From positions 806,001 through 870,000 of the forward strand of contig NZ_JMJJ01000005.1 in NCBI RefSeq assembly GCF_000710035.2: DNA of 64,000 nt, in the 5' to 3' direction. The translations under genes and the position numbers were made by a program. The notes under the pieces were generated by a model. It was not told the DNA's origin. It did not search any database and was given only the letters and a program-made list of their open reading frames with translations. Shown in pieces: positions 1-9,695 of this stretch. This stretch comes from Pantoea ananatis LMG 2665. Lineage in GTDB: Bacteria > Pseudomonadota > Gammaproteobacteria > Enterobacterales > Enterobacteriaceae. The stretch's first letter is position 1, and every line of letters starts with the position of its first letter.

Positions 1-788
1 TTACCTACATGCCAGGTGGCGTAGGCGCGGTGGCCTATAACGCGATCGTTGCGCAGCGTCCTGCCGAAGCCGGTACGGTCGTGGCCTTTTCGGGGGGATC
101 GCTGCTGAACCTGTCTCAGGGAAAATTTGGTCGCTACTCGGTTGATGACGTGAAGTGGCTGGCGGCGATCGGTACCGATTACGGCATGATTGCCGTGCGT
201 GAAGACGCGCCGTGGAAAAACCTGGGCGAACTCATGGCGGATATGAAAAAAAATCCCACCAAAGTGGTGGTGGGTGCGGGTGCCTCTATCGGCAGCCAGG
301 ACTGGATGAAAACGGCGCTGGTCGCAAAAGAAGCCGGTATTGATCCGCGCAAAATGCGCTATGTCGCGTTTGAAGGCGGTGGTGAAGTCGTCACCGCCCT
401 GCTGGGTAATCATATTCAGGTGATGTCGGGCGATCTCAGCGAGATGGTGCCGCATTTACAAGGGGGCAAACTGCGCGTGCTGGCGGTAATGGCAGACAAA
501 CGCCTGCCCGATCAGCTGGCCTCGATTCCTACCGCCAAAGAGCAGGGCTTTAACGTGGAATGGCCGATTATTCGCGGCTTCTATCTTGGCCCTAAAGTCA
601 GCGATGCCGATTATCAGTGGTGGCAGAGCGCCTTTGAGAAAATGGTGCAAACCCCGGAATTCAAGAAGCAGCGCGAACTGCGAGGCCTGTTCGAATTCAA
701 TATGTTTGGCGCTGAACTGGATAAATACGTGAAAGACCAGGTTGCCGCCTATCGCGAGCAGGCGAAATCCTTTGGTCTGGCTAAGTAA
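1..788 (+). CDS. tctC: Tricarboxylate-binding periplasmic protein TctC (5'-truncated by window edge)
   Basis: This is the solute receptor of the tripartite tricarboxylate transporter. It captures citrate-like tricarboxylates in the periplasm and hands them to the TctAB membrane complex. The reading frame is open from the first complete codon at position 3 and reads TYMPGGVGAVAYN, a conserved TctC/Bug-family segment, so the ATG at 9 is internal and the true start lies outside the window. 261 residues of a protein normally near 325 are visible. The C-terminal part has the family's typical PTAKEQGFNVEW segment. tctB starts 12 bases after the stop. The family call is firm; the exact substrate is inferred from the tctCBA order. 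Confidence 0.93.
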   Translation, partial: TYMPGGVGAVAYNAIVAQRPAEAGTVVAFSGGSLLNLSQGKFGRYSVDDVKWLAAIGTDYGMIAVREDAPWKNLGELMADMKKNPTKVVVGAGASIGSQDWMKTALVAKEAGIDPRKMRYVAFEGGGEVVTALLGNHIQVMSGDLSEMVPHLQGGKLRVLAVMADKRLPDQLASIPTAKEQGFNVEWPIIRGFYLGPKVSDADYQWWQSAFEKMVQTPEFKKQRELRGLFEFNMFGAELDKYVKDQVAAYREQAKSFGLAK

Positions 789-800
789 CCGGGAGAGAAC

Positions 801-1232
801 ATGAGCGATCGTATTTTTGCCACCTTGTGGCTGGTACTGTGCCTGGCGGGACTGGTTATCGCCTGGCAGATTCAGAGTGAATACAGCTATGAGCCTGTCG
901 GCCCACGTCCTTTTCCGCTGGTGCTTCTCAGCTTGATGGCTTTCTGTGCCGTGATGCTGCTGCTGAGAAAACCGGATGCCATCCAGTGGCCCACGCCCGC
1001 CACACTGAAACGCCTGGTGGCGCTGGCGGCGATGATGCTGGTGTACGGCGGGATGTTTGAAACCCTGGGCTTCCCGTTAGCGACCTCGCTGCTGACGTTT
1101 GGTATCGGCCTGCTGTTTGGCGCGCGCTGGTGGGCCGCTGTGCTGTCCGGCGGTGTAATGGGATGGTCACTGTTTTACGCCTTCGACCATCTACTGGACG
1201 TTACCTTGCCTGCTGGCAGCCTGTTTAATTAA
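801..1232 (+). CDS. tctB: Tricarboxylate transporter small membrane subunit TctB
   Basis: This is the small membrane subunit of the tripartite tricarboxylate transporter, 143 residues, which is the usual size. Four hydrophobic segments are visible: about residues 5-25, 36-54, 70-95 and 105-130. The start at 801 has GGGAGAG seven bases or so upstream. It lies between tctC and tctA with gaps of 12 and 8 bases, so the three genes are almost certainly one transcript. Sequence conservation in TctB is low, so the call rests on size, topology and position as much as on residues. Confidence 0.9.
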   Translation: MSDRIFATLWLVLCLAGLVIAWQIQSEYSYEPVGPRPFPLVLLSLMAFCAVMLLLRKPDAIQWPTPATLKRLVALAAMMLVYGGMFETLGFPLATSLLTFGIGLLFGARWWAAVLSGGVMGWSLFYAFDHLLDVTLPAGSLFN

Positions 1233-1240
1233 GGAGAGAA

Positions 1241-2746
1241 ATGATGGAAACCTGGTCTTTCCTGATGCACGGCTTTGCCGTTGCCATGACGCCGGAAAAT
1301 CTGCTGATCGCCCTTATCGGCTGCTTTATCGGCACGATCGTAGGCTTACTGCCGGGACTCGGGCCGATTAACGGCGTAGCGATTTTGATGCCGCTGGCGT
1401 TCGCCCTGCACCTGCCTGCAGAATCCGCGTTGATTCTCCTGGCCACCGTTTATCTGGGCTGTGAATACGGCGGACGTATTTCGTCGATACTGCTCAACGT
1501 TCCGGGCGATGCCGGCGCCATTATGACCGCACTGGATGGCTATCCGATGGCGCAGCAAGGTAAAGCGGGCGTGGCGCTGTCAATTTCTGCCGTCAGCTCC
1601 TTTGTCGGTTCCACCATCGCTATCATCGGCATCATCTTATTCGCACCGCTGCTGGCCCGCTGGTCGCTGGCGTTTGGCCCAGCCGAATATTTTGCGCTTA
1701 TGGTCTTCGCCATTGCCTGTCTGGGCAGCATGATGAGTCAGAACCCGCTTAAATCATTCCTGTCGGCGTTGATCGGGCTGAGCATGGCGACCGTGGGCGT
1801 GGATGCGAATACCGGCGTCTATCGCTTCACCTTTGACAGCGTTCACCTTTCTGACGGCATCCAGTTTGTCGTGGTCGTCATTGGCCTGTTCTCAGTGAGC
1901 GAAATTTTGCTGATGCTGGAATCCACCCATAGCGGGCAAAAGGTGGTGCGTGCCAGTGGCCGCATGATGTTCAATATGAAAGAGGCCGCTATGTCTGCGG
2001 GTGCCACACTGCGTGCCTCATTTATCGGCTTCTTTGTGGGCGTGCTGCCCGGCGCGGGCGCTACTATCGCCAGTGCTATCGCCTACATGGCCGAGAAAAA
2101 AATCACTGGCAGCGATCAGTTTGGTAAGGGCGATATTCGCGGTGTGGCTGCGCCGGAAGCGGCGAACAATGCCTCCGCCTGCGGCTCGTTTATTCCGATG
2201 CTGACTCTGGGCATTCCCGGTTCCGGCACCACCGCGGTCATGGTCGGTGCGCTGACGCTGTACAACATCACGCCTGGACCTGCGATGTTTACCGAACAGC
2301 CGGATATCGTCTGGGGACTGATTGCCGCGCTGCTGATTGGTAACCTGATGCTGCTGATCATGAACATCCCGATGATCAACGTGTTTGCGCGGATGCTGAC
2401 GATTCCGCTGTGGTTTTTAGTTCCGGCTATCGCCGCCATCTCGGCCGTGGGCGTTTATGCGGTGCACAGCACCACCTTTGACCTGCTGCTGATGGTCGGA
2501 CTGGGGATTTTCGGCTATATCCTGCGGAAAATGGATTTCCCCATGTCACCGCTGATTTTGGGTTTCGTGCTGGGTGAAATGCTGGAGCAAAACCTGCGGC
2601 GTGCCTTGTCGATCAGCAACGGTGAGATGGGCATTCTGTGGGAAAGTCCGATTGCGAAAGTCCTGTTGATCCTCGCCGTTGCCGTATTAATCGTGCCGCT
2701 GCTATGGAAACGGCTGCGCCGTAAGCCCGCTCCCGCGCATCAGTAA
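1241..2746 (+). CDS. tctA: Tricarboxylate transporter large membrane subunit TctA
   Basis: This is the large transport subunit, 501 residues with about twelve membrane segments, which moves tricarboxylates across the inner membrane with the ion gradient. The N-terminal segment GTIVGLLPGLGPINGVAI and the internal repeat FFVGVLPGAGATIASAIAY are the two glycine-rich family motifs. The sequence GIPGSGTTAVMVGALTLYNI is also typical. Two ATG codons are adjacent at 1241 and 1244, and either can follow the AAGGAGAG ribosome site. No TctDE two-component genes are seen downstream, so regulation is not visible here. An intrinsic terminator follows. Confidence 0.95.
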   Translation: MMETWSFLMHGFAVAMTPENLLIALIGCFIGTIVGLLPGLGPINGVAILMPLAFALHLPAESALILLATVYLGCEYGGRISSILLNVPGDAGAIMTALDGYPMAQQGKAGVALSISAVSSFVGSTIAIIGIILFAPLLARWSLAFGPAEYFALMVFAIACLGSMMSQNPLKSFLSALIGLSMATVGVDANTGVYRFTFDSVHLSDGIQFVVVVIGLFSVSEILLMLESTHSGQKVVRASGRMMFNMKEAAMSAGATLRASFIGFFVGVLPGAGATIASAIAYMAEKKITGSDQFGKGDIRGVAAPEAANNASACGSFIPMLTLGIPGSGTTAVMVGALTLYNITPGPAMFTEQPDIVWGLIAALLIGNLMLLIMNIPMINVFARMLTIPLWFLVPAIAAISAVGVYAVHSTTFDLLLMVGLGIFGYILRKMDFPMSPLILGFVLGEMLEQNLRRALSISNGEMGILWESPIAKVLLILAVAVLIVPLLWKRLRRKPAPAHQ

Positions 2747-2769
2747 GTAAATCTTTGTTCGAAACACAC

Positions 2770-2800
2770 AAGCCCCGTGGATTTCCCAGGGGCTTTTGTT
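2770..2800 (+). terminator. Intrinsic terminator after tctCBA
   Basis: AAGCCCC at 2770-2776 pairs with GGGGCTT at 2789-2795, followed by TTTTGTT. It lies 24 bases after the tctA stop and before flk, so it should end the tct transcript. Confidence 0.75.
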
Positions 2801-2860
2801 ATCATAGTGTATTCTGTTTCCGGCGCACCCCACGCTGTTCTGTTTCCCAAGGAATCCGCC

Positions 2861-3901
2861 ATGCAACCTGTCAGCGGCCCCGGTGTGCCGGTCGGCGATC
2901 GTTCATCTGTTAATCCGCAAACTGATGCCCCGCGTACGGGAAGTGTTGCCGGTGAACAACCCCTTTCTCCTGCCCAGCGCACGATGCTTGAGCGCCTGAT
3001 TGTGCGCATCATGTCGCTCAGCACGCTTAAAGCGCCTGAGCTCTGGGCCGGCCTGCGTCATGAAGTCGGTGTTAAAAGCGAAGCAGAACTCCAGTCACGC
3101 CATTTTCCGGCTGCAGAGCAGTTTCTTAACAACCGCCTGGCGCAGGTGCAGACCGGTCACGGTACGCGTCAGTTAATGACGCAACTCACCGACCTGTTGC
3201 CCAAGGGCAATAACCGCCAGGCGGTAAGTGATTTTATCCGCCAGCAGTTTGGTCAGACGGTGCTGAGCGCATTAACCCAGGATCAGCTTCGTCAGGTGCT
3301 GACCATGCTGCAAAATGGTCAGATGGCCATTCCGCAACCTCAGCAGAGCCGCAGCAGCGATCGCACGCTGCTGCCTGCCGAGCATCAGGCGCTGAATCAG
3401 CAAATTGTTCGCCTGGCTGCCGCAACGGGCGAATCCAGTGGCAAAATATGGACCGCCGCACTAAAGCTGGTAAACCTGACCAGTGGCGATCCGATCCCGT
3501 CACGCCACTATCCGCTGCTCACTCAGTATTTACAGGTCCGTCAGACGTTAAGCCAGCACAGTGCGCCAACGTTGCAGCTGATTGAAACCTCGCTTAAACA
3601 CCCTCTGGATCAGCGTGAACAGCAGATGCTGGAAGACTACAGCCTGCAACGCTTTCAGGCCACGCCTCAGATGGTGCTGACCCCGACGCAAACCCAGGAT
3701 CTGCTTAACTTCCTGTTTGCACGTCGCGCAGAAAGAGCACACGAGCAAGCCCTGGCCGATAACCAACTGAATCCGCATCCCATCTGGGCGCCCATCTCCG
3801 GCTCGCTGCCGCCTGTGCTGCAGCCGCTGGCAGCGCGCCCGGTGCTGAGCGCGATCGTCGGGTTAATCGTTCTGGCCTTTTTACTCTGGCTGGTGCTGTA
3901 A
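2861..3901 (+). CDS. flk: Flk (fluke) flagellar hook-length checkpoint protein
   Basis: This inner-membrane-anchored protein is implicated in coupling flagellar hook/ring assembly to late secretion in Salmonella and E. coli. It has 346 residues with the start at 2861 (MQPVSGPG). An open frame extends upstream to 2777, but the family begins with this motif and AAGGAA precedes the ATG. The conserved segments RHFPAAEQ, LPKGNNRQAVSDFIRQQFGQT and IPQPQQ are visible. One C-terminal membrane helix occupies the last 20 residues or so. Its stop is two bases from the convergent rhodanese stop. It sits upstream of fabB as in E. coli, but here with two genes inserted between them. Confidence 0.92.
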   Translation: MQPVSGPGVPVGDRSSVNPQTDAPRTGSVAGEQPLSPAQRTMLERLIVRIMSLSTLKAPELWAGLRHEVGVKSEAELQSRHFPAAEQFLNNRLAQVQTGHGTRQLMTQLTDLLPKGNNRQAVSDFIRQQFGQTVLSALTQDQLRQVLTMLQNGQMAIPQPQQSRSSDRTLLPAEHQALNQQIVRLAAATGESSGKIWTAALKLVNLTSGDPIPSRHYPLLTQYLQVRQTLSQHSAPTLQLIETSLKHPLDQREQQMLEDYSLQRFQATPQMVLTPTQTQDLLNFLFARRAERAHEQALADNQLNPHPIWAPISGSLPPVLQPLAARPVLSAIVGLIVLAFLLWLVL

Positions 3902-3902
3902 G

Positions 3903-4346
3903 TTAACACCCACAGGATGCCGCAGAAGCCGTCTGCGGCCATTCTCCCGGCTCGTCGCCCCATGCCATGGGATGGCCATCGCGCTTCCAGAAATCCAGCC
4001 CGCCAATCAGTTCTTTGACCTTAAATCCCAGCAACGCCAGCTGATAAGCCGCTTTGGTCGAACCATTGCAGCCAATGCCATCACAGTACGTCACATACAG
4101 CAGGTTGCGATCCAGTCCGGCCGTGCTGGCTTCATTCATTTCCCGATGCGGAAAATTTATTGCTCCGCAGAGATGACCAGCGCGGTAAGCCTCGATCTGA
4201 CGGGCATCAATGACGACAACGCCCGGTCGCTGATGGGCCAGATCGTCAGCCAGATCCCAGGCATCGGTGTAATAAGCCAGTTTGGCCTGCAGATATGCAA
4301 GGCTCTGCTGCGGTGACGCGGGGGGAAAACCTAAAACAGATGACAT
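3903..4346 (-). CDS. Rhodanese-like domain protein
   Basis: This is a single rhodanese (sulfurtransferase) domain of 147 residues. The fold signature VVVIDARQIEAYRAGHLCGA is at about residues 45-65, and the active-site loop is YCDGIGCNGSTKAA near residue 90-105, with Cys in the persulfide position. It ends in a Cys-Gly-Cys tail that could be an extra metal or redox site. It is transcribed away from the MocR-type regulator with an 88-base intergenic region, a common regulator/target arrangement. The physiological sulfur acceptor is not predictable from sequence. Confidence 0.8.
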   Translation of the reverse strand: MSSVLGFPPASPQQSLAYLQAKLAYYTDAWDLADDLAHQRPGVVVIDARQIEAYRAGHLCGAINFPHREMNEASTAGLDRNLLYVTYCDGIGCNGSTKAAYQLALLGFKVKELIGGLDFWKRDGHPMAWGDEPGEWPQTASAASCGC

Positions 4347-4377
4347 CGTTTTTTCTCCTGTTGTGGCAGACAGGCAG

Positions 4378-4405
4378 TTTACGGCAAAGTGGACTGCTGG
4401 ATAAT
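4378..4405 (+). promoter_or_regulatory. Candidate sigma-70 promoter for the MocR-type regulator
   Basis: TTTACG at 4378-4383 and GATAAT at 4400-4405 are separated by 16 bases. They lie in the divergent gap about 30 bases before the regulator ATG. This is a pattern match only. Confidence 0.4.
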
Positions 4406-4434
4406 ACCGCTTTCAATGAGCCCATAAGACCACG

Positions 4435-5874
4435 ATGATTTCCCCGCTGCTGCAACTGTTTCATCATCAGGCAACCGGCGGTCTACGCGACCGCCTGTGC
4501 GCCACGCTTCGCCAGTGGATAGAGACCGCGCACCTTCAGGCGGGTCAGAAACTGCCCTCCAGCCGTCAGTTGGCTGCCGATTTGAATCTGTCACGCGTCA
4601 CGGTTGAAGCGGCTTACGCTCAGCTTGAAAGTGAAGGCTACCTGCGGCGGGAGTCCGGTCGCGGTAGCTTCGTTGCCATCACGCTGCCGGTCAGCGCGCC
4701 GCGCCCCCGCGCTGACCGCATGGCGCATTTCTCGCAGCGCGGCCATCAGATGCTGGCGACAGGCGATTGTCAGGATGTGCCCTTTCCGTATGCCTTTTCG
4801 GCAGGTTCGCCAGATTTGCGCGCCTTTCCTCATCCTCTCTGGCGGCGCTTAACCGCCCGCGTGCAGCGCACCGCAGGCCCTACCGTCATGGGCTATGGCG
4901 ATCCGTTGGGGTACCTGCCACTTCGCCACGCGCTTGCAGACTACCTTGCCCTGTCTCGTGGGGTTCACTGCGAGGCTGAGCAGGTGATTATTTTGACCAG
5001 TTCACAGCAGGCGCTGCAGCTGCTGTCGTTAATGCTGATTGATCCCGGTGATGAGATCTGGATGGAAGAGCCGGGCTATGCGGGCGCGCGCAATGCCTTT
5101 CTTGCTGCAGGCGCACGGGTGCGCGGCATTCAGGTGGATGCCGAGGGGGCGATTCCTCAAGCCGGAACAGCAAAGCTGATGTATCTGACACCTTCGCATC
5201 AGTATCCCACCGGCGTGTCATTAAGCCTGCCGCGCCGTCTGGCCTGGCTGGACTGGGCACGGCGCAACGGCAGTTGGCTGATTGAAGACGATTACGACAG
5301 CGAGTTTCACTATGACGATCGCCCTGCGTCTGCGCTGCACGGGCTCGACAACGATAACCGGGTCATTACCCTCGGCACATTTTCAAAATCGCTGTTTCCG
5401 TCGCTACGTCTGGCATGGATGGTGGTGCCCGGCCCGCTGGTCGCGCCCTTAGGTCGCGCGCGCAGCCTGCTTGACGGGCATAGCGCCCTGCTGCCCCAGG
5501 CGGTAACGGCGGAATTTATGCAGCAGGGGCATTTTGCCAGCCACCTGCGTTTGATGCGCCAGCTTTACCATAGCCGCCGCGATCGCTTACTCGAGCAGAT
5601 AGCGCAACGCCTGAAGCCCTGGCTCAGGCCCTTTCCCTGCCCGGGTGGACTGCAGACAACCGTTGCTCTGCGGCAGGGCGACGAAGCGAGGCTGAGTTTA
5701 CAGGCCGAGAAGATGGGGTTATTGCTGCCTCGCCTGAGTCCGCTCTACGGCGATGGCGCGCGTCAGCAAGGCTGGATTCTGGGTTTTGCGGCGCTGACGC
5801 CGGATGAGATAGTGGCCGGGTGCGATAAGCTGGTGAGGCTGTTTTCATCGGGCTCATCACCCAACCGTCGCTGA
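4435..5874 (+). CDS. MocR/PdxR-type transcriptional regulator (GntR HTH plus aminotransferase-like domain)
   Basis: This 479-residue protein has an N-terminal GntR winged helix (about residues 10-75, with QKLPSSRQLAADLNLSRVTVEAAYAQLESEGYL). It is joined to a fold-type I aminotransferase domain (about 110-475). The pyridoxal-phosphate lysine lies in GTFSKSLFPSLRL. Such proteins sense PLP or an amino compound and act as DNA-binding switches, not usually as enzymes. No pdxST genes are adjacent, so the name pdxR is not justified; the divergent rhodanese gene is the most likely target. The start at 4435 begins directly with the HTH region. Confidence 0.88.
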   Translation: MISPLLQLFHHQATGGLRDRLCATLRQWIETAHLQAGQKLPSSRQLAADLNLSRVTVEAAYAQLESEGYLRRESGRGSFVAITLPVSAPRPRADRMAHFSQRGHQMLATGDCQDVPFPYAFSAGSPDLRAFPHPLWRRLTARVQRTAGPTVMGYGDPLGYLPLRHALADYLALSRGVHCEAEQVIILTSSQQALQLLSLMLIDPGDEIWMEEPGYAGARNAFLAAGARVRGIQVDAEGAIPQAGTAKLMYLTPSHQYPTGVSLSLPRRLAWLDWARRNGSWLIEDDYDSEFHYDDRPASALHGLDNDNRVITLGTFSKSLFPSLRLAWMVVPGPLVAPLGRARSLLDGHSALLPQAVTAEFMQQGHFASHLRLMRQLYHSRRDRLLEQIAQRLKPWLRPFPCPGGLQTTVALRQGDEARLSLQAEKMGLLLPRLSPLYGDGARQQGWILGFAALTPDEIVAGCDKLVRLFSSGSSPNRR

Positions 5875-5884
5875 GGGATAATCA

Positions 5885-5914
5885 AAACAAAAAAGGCCGG
5901 CAAGCCGACCTTTT
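5885..5914 (-). terminator. Terminator between the MocR gene and fabB, bidirectional
   Basis: On the minus strand AAAAGGTCGGC, a short loop and GCCGGCCTTTTTT form a stem with one G-U pair and a run of T, ending fabB. The plus strand also has T residues and can end the MocR gene. Confidence 0.7.
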
Positions 5915-5966
5915 CACAGGGTTCACGTCGTGCCGCGCAGCGCGACGTCACGTTTTTAACCGGGCA

Positions 5967-7187
5967 TTAAGCCTGGTATTTACGCATTGTCAGCGTGGCG
6001 TTGGTGCCACCAAAGCCAAAGCTGTTTGACATTACCGTGGTCAGCGCTTTTTCAGTTGGCTGAGTCACAATATTCATCCCTTCTGCCGCCGCGTCCAGCG
6101 AGCTGATATTGATGCTTGGGGCAATAAAACCGTGCTCCAGCATCAGCAGCGAGTAGATAGCTTCCTGCACGCCTGCCGCCCCTAAGGAGTGGCCGGTCAT
6201 CGCTTTGGTTGCAGAAATATACGGCGTGTTGTCGCCGAACACTTCGCGAATGGCACCCAGCTCTTTCACATCACCGACTGGCGTAGAGGTTCCGTGGCTG
6301 TTCAGGTAGTCGATTGGCGTATCCACACCGTGCATCGCCATCTTCATGCAGCGCACTGCGCCTTCACCGGATGGCGCAACCATGTCTGCCCCGTCCGACG
6401 TTGCGCCATAGCCCACGATTTCAGCGTAGATGTGCGCGCCACGCGCCAGCGCATGTTCCAGTTCTTCAACCACGACCATACCGCCGCCGCCCGCAATGAC
6501 GAAGCCATCACGTTCGTTGTCATAGGTCCGTGAGGCTTTTTCTGGCGTGTCGTTATAACGCGTAGAAAGTGCGCCCATTGCATCAAACTCACAGGCCATT
6601 TCCCAGCACAGCTCTTCGCCGCCGCCCGCAAAAACGATATCCTGTTTGCCCAGTTGAATCTGTTCAACCGCGTTACCGATACAGTGCGCGGAGGTCGCAC
6701 AGGCAGAGCTGATTGAATAGTTCACGCCGTGGATTTTAAACGGCGTAGCCAGACAGGCTGAAACGCCTGACGCCATTGCCTTAGTCACCACATAAGGCCC
6801 TACGGCTTTCAGACCGCGTGGGCTGCGCATGGCATCCGCACCAAAAACCTGAAAACGTGGGGAACCACCGCCAGATCCTGCAATCAGACCTACGCGAGGG
6901 TTATTCTGGTAAGCTTCGTTGCTCAGGCCAGAATCTTTGATGGCTTCTTCCATAGACAGGTAAGCATAGATGGACGCATCACTCATAAAACGCACAACTT
7001 TGCGATCGATGAGGCCGGTAGTATCGAGTTTAACGTTACCCCAGACGTGACTACGCATGCCGGAATCTTTCATCTCCTGGGAAAAAGTGATGCCTGAGCG
7101 GCCCTCACGCAGAGATGCCAGCACCTCTTGCTGGTTATTACCAATACTGGAAACGATCCCTAAGCCAGTAATCACAGCACGTTTCAT
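5967..7187 (-). CDS. fabB: 3-oxoacyl-[ACP] synthase I (KAS I)
   Basis: This enzyme condenses malonyl-ACP with acyl-ACP in fatty acid elongation and is the step needed for unsaturated fatty acids. It has 406 residues, the same length as E. coli FabB. The nucleophile is Cys163 in [10 protein letters not shown]. The two catalytic histidines lie in [11 protein letters not shown] (near 298) and [12 protein letters not shown] (near 333, with the conserved Lys). It starts with [16 protein letters not shown]. Upstream it has adjoining FabR and FadR operators, so it should be repressed by FabR and activated by FadR as in E. coli. Confidence 0.98.
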   Translation of the reverse strand: MKRAVITGLGIVSSIGNNQQEVLASLREGRSGITFSQEMKDSGMRSHVWGNVKLDTTGLIDRKVVRFMSDASIYAYLSMEEAIKDSGLSNEAYQNNPRVGLIAGSGGGSPRFQVFGADAMRSPRGLKAVGPYVVTKAMASGVSACLATPFKIHGVNYSISSACATSAHCIGNAVEQIQLGKQDIVFAGGGEELCWEMACEFDAMGALSTRYNDTPEKASRTYDNERDGFVIAGGGGMVVVEELEHALARGAHIYAEIVGYGATSDGADMVAPSGEGAVRCMKMAMHGVDTPIDYLNSHGTSTPVGDVKELGAIREVFGDNTPYISATKAMTGHSLGAAGVQEAIYSLLMLEHGFIAPSINISSLDAAAEGMNIVTQPTEKALTTVMSNSFGFGGTNATLTMRKYQA

Positions 7188-7227
7188 TCAATCTTCCTCA
7201 CCACTTCTGTTATTTGACGAGCACTCT

Positions 7228-7245
7228 AGCTTACACTTGTACGCC
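7228..7245 (-). promoter_or_regulatory. FabR operator upstream of fabB
   Basis: The minus strand reads GGCGTACAAGTGTAAGCT, a near-perfect copy of the 18-bp FabR palindrome AGCGTACAnnTGTACGCT. It lies 41 bases before the fabB ATG and abuts the FadR site. Confidence 0.82.
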
Positions 7246-7262
7246 GAACAAGTCCGATCAGC
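7246..7262 (-). promoter_or_regulatory. FadR operator upstream of fabB
   Basis: The minus strand reads GCTGATCGGACTTGTTC. This matches the known E. coli fabB FadR activating site and lies immediately upstream of the FabR palindrome. The order FadR site, FabR site, fabB is the E. coli order. Confidence 0.78.
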
Positions 7263-7339
7263 CATTTCCTTTTGTAAATTTGCGTCATGTCACTCCGACC
7301 GATAAGATCCTGACACTCCCTGAAAAATGAGCCTTTACT

Positions 7340-9352
7340 GTGAAAACACCCCAGGTTGAACACGCCAGACTGAGCTGGAACGAACAGGGTACACCTGTTT
7401 CCCGAGCGTTTGACGACGTCTATTTTTCCAATGACAACGGTCTGGAAGAGACACGTTATGTCTTTCTGGGTGGCAATGATTTCCCACAACGCTTTCATCA
7501 GCACCCGCGCGATCTGCTCATTGTTGCCGAAAGCGGGTTTGGCACAGGCCTGAACTTTCTCACGCTCTGGCAGGCCTTTGATTCCTTCCAGCAACATTAT
7601 CCTGACGCGCCCCTAAAACGTCTGCACTTCATCAGTTTTGAAAAATTCCCCCTGACGCAGGCCGATTTAACGGCGGCCCACCAGCACTGGCCCGAACTGG
7701 CCCCCTGGGCTGAACAGCTCCAGCACCAGTGGCCGCTGGCACTGCCAGGCTGCCAGCGGGTGTTATTTGATTCGGGCCGCGTCACACTGGACCTGTGGTT
7801 AGGCGATATTAATGCGCTAATTGATAATTTTGATGACAGTCTGCATCGCCAGGTGGATGCCTGGTTTCTGGATGGCTTTGCGCCGTCGAAAAATCCCGAT
7901 ATGTGGACCCCGGAACTGTTTGCGTCGATGGCGAAACTGGCCCGGCCAGGGGGCACATTTGCGACCTTTACGGCAGCGGGTTTTGTGCGGCGCGGGTTGC
8001 AACAGGCGGGCTTTGCGGTGACCCGGCGTAAAGGCTTTGGGCCGAAACGGGAAATGCTGTGCGGTTCGCTTGAGGCCGCGCCTGCGCTGACTCATCGCCA
8101 GCCTTGGTATGCGCGCCCTGCCCTGTCCGGTAAGGAGATCGCCCTGGTCGGCGGCGGCGTTGCCAGCGCGACGCTGGCCCTTGCCTTACTTCGCCGGGGC
8201 TTTCGCGTGACGCTCTACTGCGCTGACGAGGCGCCCGCGCTGGGGGCGTCCAGTAATCGTCAGGGCGCGCTCTATCCGCTCCTTAACCAGCACGATCCTG
8301 CCCTGGCGGCTTTCTTTCCTGCCGCATTCAGTTTTGCCCGTCGCCTGTATGATCAACTCGATCTGCCTTATGAACATGACTGGAGCGGCGTATTGCAGTT
8401 GGGCTGGGACGAGAAAAGTGCCAGTAAGATTGCGCAGATGCTGGATATGGCCCTACCGGCTGAGGTCGCCTTTGGCGTCAACCAGGACGAGGCAGCCGCG
8501 TTGGCAAATGTGGCGCTGGATTGCGGCGGTATATTTTATCCACTGGGCGGCTGGCTGGCCCCGGCCGAATTAACCACAGCCCTGCTGTCCCACTGCGAGC
8601 AGCTTGGATTACGCATTCACTGGCTGCACCGCGTCACCGCACTGACGCAGGTTCAGCAAGGCTGGCAGTTAACCTTTGACGAAAAGCCCGCAACCCAGCA
8701 TCAGGCTGTGGTGCTGGCTAATGGTCATGCCATGACCGATCTGCCTCAGACCGATGCCCTGCCGGTTTACCCGGTCGCCGGTCAGGTCAGCCATATCCCG
8801 GCTTCACCGGCCCTGTCGGCACTGAAAACGGTACTTTGCTATGACGGCTACCTCACGCCAGCCAGCCCGCAGTTTGGTACGCACTGTATCGGGGCCAGCT
8901 ATCATCGTGGCGACACCTCTACCGCCTATCGCGAAGACGATCAGCAGCAAAACCGCAGCCGTCTGCAGCACTGCCTGCCACACAGCGACTGGGTGAATGA
9001 CGTGGACGTCAGTGAGGGCGAGGCGCGCAATGGCGTGCGCTGCGCCACACGCGATCATTTGCCCATGGTCGGCAGCGTGCCGGATTACGTGGCAACGCTT
9101 GACGTTTATGCCGATCTTGCTCAGCAGCGCGCCCGCGAGGCCGAGAGCGAAATGGCACCCTGTTTCCCTGGCCTTTATCTGTTTGGTGCGCTTGGCTCAC
9201 GCGGGCTGTGCAGCGCCCCCCTGGCGGCGGAAGTGCTGGCGGCTCAGCTTAGCGGTGAACCCCAGCCGCTGGACCTCAACACGCTCGCGGCGCTTCATCC
9301 CAATCGTTACTGGGTAAGAAAACTACTGAAGGGTAAAAAAGCGGGGAAATAG
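7340..9352 (+). CDS. mnmC: Bifunctional tRNA 5-methylaminomethyl-2-thiouridine biosynthesis protein MnmC
   Basis: MnmC completes mnm5(s2)U at the wobble position of several tRNAs in the cytoplasm. The C-terminal FAD-dependent domain removes the carboxymethyl group and the N-terminal SAM-dependent domain methylates the product. It has 670 residues. The methyltransferase motif [18 protein letters not shown] is at about 60-77, and the FAD-binding glycine motif [18 protein letters not shown] is at about 270. It starts with GTG at 7340, as E. coli mnmC also does. It is divergent from fabB and convergent with yfcL, the E. coli layout. Confidence 0.96.
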   Translation: MKTPQVEHARLSWNEQGTPVSRAFDDVYFSNDNGLEETRYVFLGGNDFPQRFHQHPRDLLIVAESGFGTGLNFLTLWQAFDSFQQHYPDAPLKRLHFISFEKFPLTQADLTAAHQHWPELAPWAEQLQHQWPLALPGCQRVLFDSGRVTLDLWLGDINALIDNFDDSLHRQVDAWFLDGFAPSKNPDMWTPELFASMAKLARPGGTFATFTAAGFVRRGLQQAGFAVTRRKGFGPKREMLCGSLEAAPALTHRQPWYARPALSGKEIALVGGGVASATLALALLRRGFRVTLYCADEAPALGASSNRQGALYPLLNQHDPALAAFFPAAFSFARRLYDQLDLPYEHDWSGVLQLGWDEKSASKIAQMLDMALPAEVAFGVNQDEAAALANVALDCGGIFYPLGGWLAPAELTTALLSHCEQLGLRIHWLHRVTALTQVQQGWQLTFDEKPATQHQAVVLANGHAMTDLPQTDALPVYPVAGQVSHIPASPALSALKTVLCYDGYLTPASPQFGTHCIGASYHRGDTSTAYREDDQQQNRSRLQHCLPHSDWVNDVDVSEGEARNGVRCATRDHLPMVGSVPDYVATLDVYADLAQQRAREAESEMAPCFPGLYLFGALGSRGLCSAPLAAEVLAAQLSGEPQPLDLNTLAALHPNRYWVRKLLKGKKAGK

Positions 9353-9354
9353 CA

Positions 9355-9374
9355 CAGGGCGGTCTGCCGCCCTG
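9355..9374. terminator. GC-rich hairpin between convergent mnmC and yfcL
   Basis: CAGGGCGG, loop TCTG, CCGCCCTG. This is a perfect 8-bp stem in the 27-base gap between two stop codons. There is no T run, so it is only a probable bidirectional terminator. Confidence 0.45.
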
Positions 9375-9379
9375 ACTAC

Positions 9380-9661
9380 TCAAGCCGTCTGACGGGCCTG
9401 TAAAAACAGGTTATCCCACATGCCAATCACCAGCGCCTGGTCCCGTGGCGATAACTCCCCGGCAGCAATGGCATTTTGCAGGCTACGTGTCACCTGAATC
9501 TGTAGCGCCTGCGGCGTGTGGTCGTCCAGCAGTTCCACTTCAGCGACTGCCAGAGTGAGGTGGCCGCGCAGATAACCGCTGGCAAATAGCTCATCGTCAC
9601 TGGCGTGCTCAACCATATCGTCAATCAGGGCCAGAATACGTGCCTCAAATTCTGCGATCAT
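9380..9661 (-). CDS. yfcL: YfcL family protein
   Basis: This 93-residue cytoplasmic protein belongs to the small YfcL family of unknown function. It is predicted all helical, with no signal peptide or membrane segment. It is acidic in the first half ([20 protein letters not shown]). It is the last gene of the minus-strand run prmB-aroC-mepA-yfcA-epmC-yfcL, 34 bases after epmC. The assignment comes from sequence similarity and perfect synteny; no function should be inferred. Confidence 0.88.
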   Translation of the reverse strand: MIAEFEARILALIDDMVEHASDDELFASGYLRGHLTLAVAEVELLDDHTPQALQIQVTRSLQNAIAAGELSPRDQALVIGMWDNLFLQARQTA

Positions 9662-9695
9662 CTCATCATTCCTCTGTTATTAAGTCCCTTATGCA

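Noticed and set aside
3972..4316. 114-codon plus-strand frame inside the rhodanese gene
   Set aside because: It is antisense to a clear rhodanese domain; it is a shadow frame.
7226..7597. 123-codon frame antisense to mnmC and covering the fabB promoter
   Set aside because: It overlaps firm operators and the mnmC coding region and has no protein-like features.
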